Assembly (NCBI GenBank): GCA_937871605.1
Contig: CALMRM010000093.1
Coordinates: 1 to 8,546, forward strand
Source: an uncultured Terriglobus sp.
Lineage (GTDB): Bacteria; Acidobacteriota; Terriglobia; Terriglobales; Acidobacteriaceae
Direction of reading: 5' to 3'
Length of the DNA stretch: 8,546 nt
The number at the start of each line of letters is the position of its first letter. Within the stretch, counting starts at the first letter, position 1. Both the position numbers and the translations under genes were made by a program. Of this stretch, positions 6,288 to 8,546 are shown one piece after another. The notes under the pieces are model-generated. The model did no database searches and had not been told where the DNA came from. It saw only the letters and a list, made by a program, of their open reading frames with translations.

Positions 6288-7089
6288 GTCGGCCGGGGTA
6301 AGGTTCTCCACCGCGGCATTGCTCTGCATGGGCTTGGCAGGCGCGCATGCGCACGCGCAAGGCAACTACGAAATCCAGGTCTACGGTTCAGAGACGGTTG
6401 CGCCCCGCAGCCTGATGGTCGAGGTGCACTCCAACTTCACGCCGAAGGGTCAAAAGTACCTCATCGAAGGCGTGCTGCCCACCAACCATCAGGAGCACGA
6501 AACCCTGGAGCTGACCGAGGGCCTGACTAGCTGGTCTGAAATCGGTTTCTACGTCTTCACCAGCGAACAGGCCGGCTACGGCACGCAGTGGGTCGGCGAC
6601 CACATCCGTCCCCGCGTTCGCGCGCCCGACAGCTGGCACCTGCCGGTCGGCCTCAGCCTGTCCACCGAGATCGGCTACCAGCGCGCCGTGTACTCGCCGG
6701 ACACGTGGACCTGGGAGATCCGGCCTATCATCGATAAGACCCTGGGCCGCTGGTACTTCGCCGTCAACCCGGCCCTCGAGCGTACCTGGCACGGGCCTGA
6801 TATCCGGCAGGGCGTGGGCTTTGCGCCTGGCGCCAAGATCGGCTATGACTTCAGCCGTAAAGTCAGCGGTGGCCTCGAGTACTACGCGGACTACGGACGC
6901 CTGGGCGCGTTCGACGCACTGCACACGCAGCAGCAGCAAATCTTCGCGGTCACCGACCTGAACGTGTCTCCCAAGTGGGAAATCAACATGGGCGTCGGCG
7001 TCGGCCCAACTGCCGGTACCGACCACCTGATCGTCAAGGGCATCCTGGGCCGCCGCTTCGACTGGGGCAGGCATTCGTCAGTGGAGTAG
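6280..7089 (+). CDS. Secreted, probable outer-membrane beta-barrel protein
   Basis: A 269-residue protein with a Sec signal peptide (MPKSAGVRFSTAALLCMGLAG, likely cleavage after AHA at 24-26). The rest is rich in short amphipathic stretches with aromatic residues, for example SEIGFYVFTSEQAGYG, GLSLSTEIGYQRAVYS, TWTWEIRPIID, GGLEYYADYGRLG and WEINMGVGVGP, as in outer-membrane barrels that pack antiparallel hairpins. The sequence resembles a widespread uncharacterised family that I have seen annotated only as hypothetical; a relation to the phenol-degradation MetA-like barrel families is possible but unproven. The ATG lies inside the last codons of the oxidase gene (8-nt overlap), with no strong Shine-Dalgarno, so translation is probably coupled. 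The neighbourhood suggests it serves the oxidase, as a pore or a docking partner at the outer membrane. Confidence 0.75.
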   Translation: MPKSAGVRFSTAALLCMGLAGAHAHAQGNYEIQVYGSETVAPRSLMVEVHSNFTPKGQKYLIEGVLPTNHQEHETLELTEGLTSWSEIGFYVFTSEQAGYGTQWVGDHIRPRVRAPDSWHLPVGLSLSTEIGYQRAVYSPDTWTWEIRPIIDKTLGRWYFAVNPALERTWHGPDIRQGVGFAPGAKIGYDFSRKVSGGLEYYADYGRLGAFDALHTQQQQIFAVTDLNVSPKWEINMGVGVGPTAGTDHLIVKGILGRRFDWGRHSSVE

Positions 7090-7127
7090 CACAGCGTCCT
7101 TGGGAGCTGGCCGACCGCTACTCTCCG

Positions 7128-7133
7128 TACAAT
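7128..7133 (+). promoter_or_regulatory. -10-like box before aspS
   Basis: TACAAT matches five of six bases of the sigma-70 -10 consensus. No matching -35 is present at 16-18 nt (TTGGGA at 7100-7105 is 22 nt away). If it is used, transcription would start about 4 nt before the GTG at 7144, giving an almost leaderless aspS message. Confidence 0.3.
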
Positions 7134-7143
7134 AGAAGTCACC

Positions 7144-8546
7144 GTGACACTCGACTTTCTAGGCCAGCACCAGCGCACGCACATGTGCGGCGATCTCCGC
7201 AGCACCGACGCAGGACAAACCGTGACCCTGATGGGCTGGGTCAACCGCCGCCGCGACCACGGCGACCTCATCTTCCTCGACGTGCGTGACCGTACCGGCA
7301 TCACTCAGGTCGTCGTCGATAAGTCCGAGTCCGGTGACTCGCTCAGCAAGGCAGAGGCCGCCCGGCCGGAGTTCGTCGTCGCCGCCATCGGCACCGTGCG
7401 CCAGCGTGGCGAGGGCCTGGGCAATCCCAACATGCCCACCGGCGACATCGAAGTCGTCTGCCGCGATCTGCTGCTGCTGAACGACGCGAAAACACCGCCG
7501 TTCTCGCCCGCGGAAGACGCCATAGGCAACGAGGAACTGCGCCTGCAGTACCGCTACATCGACCTGCGCCGCCCGGAGATGCAGGCCAATTTTCTAACCC
7601 GGCACAAAGTCGCGCAGGCCGTGCGCGCGCAGCTGTCCAGCGAGGGCTTTCTCGAAATCGAAACGCCGTTCATGACGCGTTCCACGCCAGAGGGTGCGCG
7701 CGACTACCTTGTGCCCAGCCGCGTGCACCCCGGCAACTTCTACGCGCTGCCGCAGTCGCCGCAAATCTTCAAGCAGATCCTGATGGTTGGCGGCTTCGAC
7801 CGCTACTTCCAGATCGCCCGCTGCTTCCGTGACGAGGACCTGCGCGCCGACCGCCAGCCCGAGTTCACCCAGATCGACCTCGAAGTCACCTTTCCCACGC
7901 AGGAAACCATCTTCGGCGTGTCCGAGCGTTTCCTGAAGGCCGCCTTCGAAGCTGCGCGCCAGCAGATCCACACACCCTTCCCGCGCATGACCTATGACCA
8001 GGCCATTACGCGCTACGGCATCGACAAGCCCGACATGCGCCTGCCCCACATGGCCGACCTCTCCACGGTGCTGACGCCCGAGTTACGCTCCACGCTGAAG
8101 ATCGAGCAGGACTTGCCGGTTTACGGCTTTGTCATCCCCAAGGTGGGCGAGCTGAGCGGCACCGCACGCAAGGCGCTGCTGGGTGAGATTCGCGCGTTCT
8201 TCGGCGAAAGCGGCCTCGACATCCTCGATCTCGCACGCCTGCGCACGGCAGACCAGTTCCGCCCGCTGGCAGAAGAAATCGCTGCACACCTGAACGCCAT
8301 CCAGGTCGCCTTCAGCGGTGACAACCTTTCGACGGACGACCTCGCCGTCGTTATCACGCCTAAGCTGAGTACGCCCGCCCTGTGGAACTTCGACCGGCAG
8401 TGGATTCCCAAGCGCGTGGGCGCGCTGCGGCTGGAGCTGGCCAGGAAGTTTGCCGACAAGCACAAGCTCTTTGAGCAGACAGGGACCGCGTCGGATTTCC
8501 GGTTTTGCTGGGTGACGGATTTTCCCATGTACGAGTGGGATGAGGA
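7144..8546 (+). CDS. aspS: Aspartyl-tRNA synthetase (N-terminal 467 codons, truncated by window)
   Basis: A bacterial-type class II synthetase that charges tRNA-Asp (and tRNA-Asn if non-discriminating). Visible parts: an N-terminal OB-fold anticodon-binding domain with RTHMCGDLR (11-19) and MGWVNRRRDHGDLIFLDVRDR (30-50), then RYIDLRRPEM (137-146), ETPFMTRSTPEGARDYLVPSR (173-193), YALPQSPQIFKQILMVGGFDRYFQ (200-223) and motif 2, FRDEDLRADRQPEFTQIDLE (228-247). An insertion domain occupies roughly 280-440, then FCWVTDFPMYEWDE at the right edge. Family length is about 590-610 residues, so roughly a quarter, including motif 3, lies outside. The GTG start is chosen because the LDFLG...RTHMCG leader matches relatives as I recall them; ATG at 7183 is the alternative. 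It is 54 nt from the barrel gene. The insertion domain lacks the usual KGLA-type loop that I would expect in a bacterial GAD domain. Confidence 0.96.
   Translation, partial: MTLDFLGQHQRTHMCGDLRSTDAGQTVTLMGWVNRRRDHGDLIFLDVRDRTGITQVVVDKSESGDSLSKAEAARPEFVVAAIGTVRQRGEGLGNPNMPTGDIEVVCRDLLLLNDAKTPPFSPAEDAIGNEELRLQYRYIDLRRPEMQANFLTRHKVAQAVRAQLSSEGFLEIETPFMTRSTPEGARDYLVPSRVHPGNFYALPQSPQIFKQILMVGGFDRYFQIARCFRDEDLRADRQPEFTQIDLEVTFPTQETIFGVSERFLKAAFEAARQQIHTPFPRMTYDQAITRYGIDKPDMRLPHMADLSTVLTPELRSTLKIEQDLPVYGFVIPKVGELSGTARKALLGEIRAFFGESGLDILDLARLRTADQFRPLAEEIAAHLNAIQVAFSGDNLSTDDLAVVITPKLSTPALWNFDRQWIPKRVGALRLELARKFADKHKLFEQTGTASDFRFCWVTDFPMYEWDE

Overview
The window reads as a chromosomal segment of a GC-rich Gram-negative bacterium. 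I infer an acidobacterium of the Terriglobus/Granulicella/Edaphobacter type. The grounds are exported proteins with Sec and Tat signals, an outer-membrane-type protein, and a large inverted-repeat element with GTCAT(C)CTGAGCG...CGAAGGACC ends, a style I associate with that group. The taxon is inferred from memory of such genomes, not from a search.

Layout, left to right. (1) 1-119, minus strand: the first 39 codons of an extremely acidic protein that runs off the left edge, with a strong ribosome binding site. (2) 120-375: a divergent intergenic region with repeated GGTGCA/GGATGCA words and one perfect 6-bp inverted repeat. (3) 376-1734: an exported FluG-like amidohydrolase. (4) 1784-2429: a two-gene MNT nucleotidyltransferase / HEPN toxin-antitoxin pair overlapping by 11 bp. 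(5) 2439-3824: hisS, starting only 9 nt after the HEPN gene. (6) 3825-4008: a large cruciform-forming repeat plus a stray copy of its end, between convergent genes. (7) 4009-4785, minus strand: a two-domain VOC (glyoxalase-fold) protein. (8) 4947-7089: divergent from it, a Tat-exported three-domain multicopper oxidase overlapping by 8 nt with a secreted, probably outer-membrane beta-barrel protein. (9) 7144 to the right edge: aspS, cut off after 467 codons.

How the genes may work together. hisS and aspS are housekeeping tRNA-charging enzymes, and between them sits an accessory block (VOC protein, multicopper oxidase, barrel protein). The oxidase and barrel genes are translationally linked and both products should leave the cytoplasm, so a joint envelope function (oxidation or metal/phenolic handling with an outer-membrane partner) is the simplest inference. 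The MNT/HEPN pair next to hisS is notable because characterised HEPN toxins of this class act on RNA, in some cases tRNA, but nothing here proves a functional link.

The most interesting points are the HEPN protein's non-canonical RNase motif (Gly-Asn-X3-His instead of Arg-Asn-X3-His), the Phe at the presumed axial type-1 copper position of the oxidase, the oxidase-barrel cassette between two synthetase genes, and the multi-hairpin repeat with a nearby solo end. I found no CRISPR array, rRNA or tRNA gene, or transposase.
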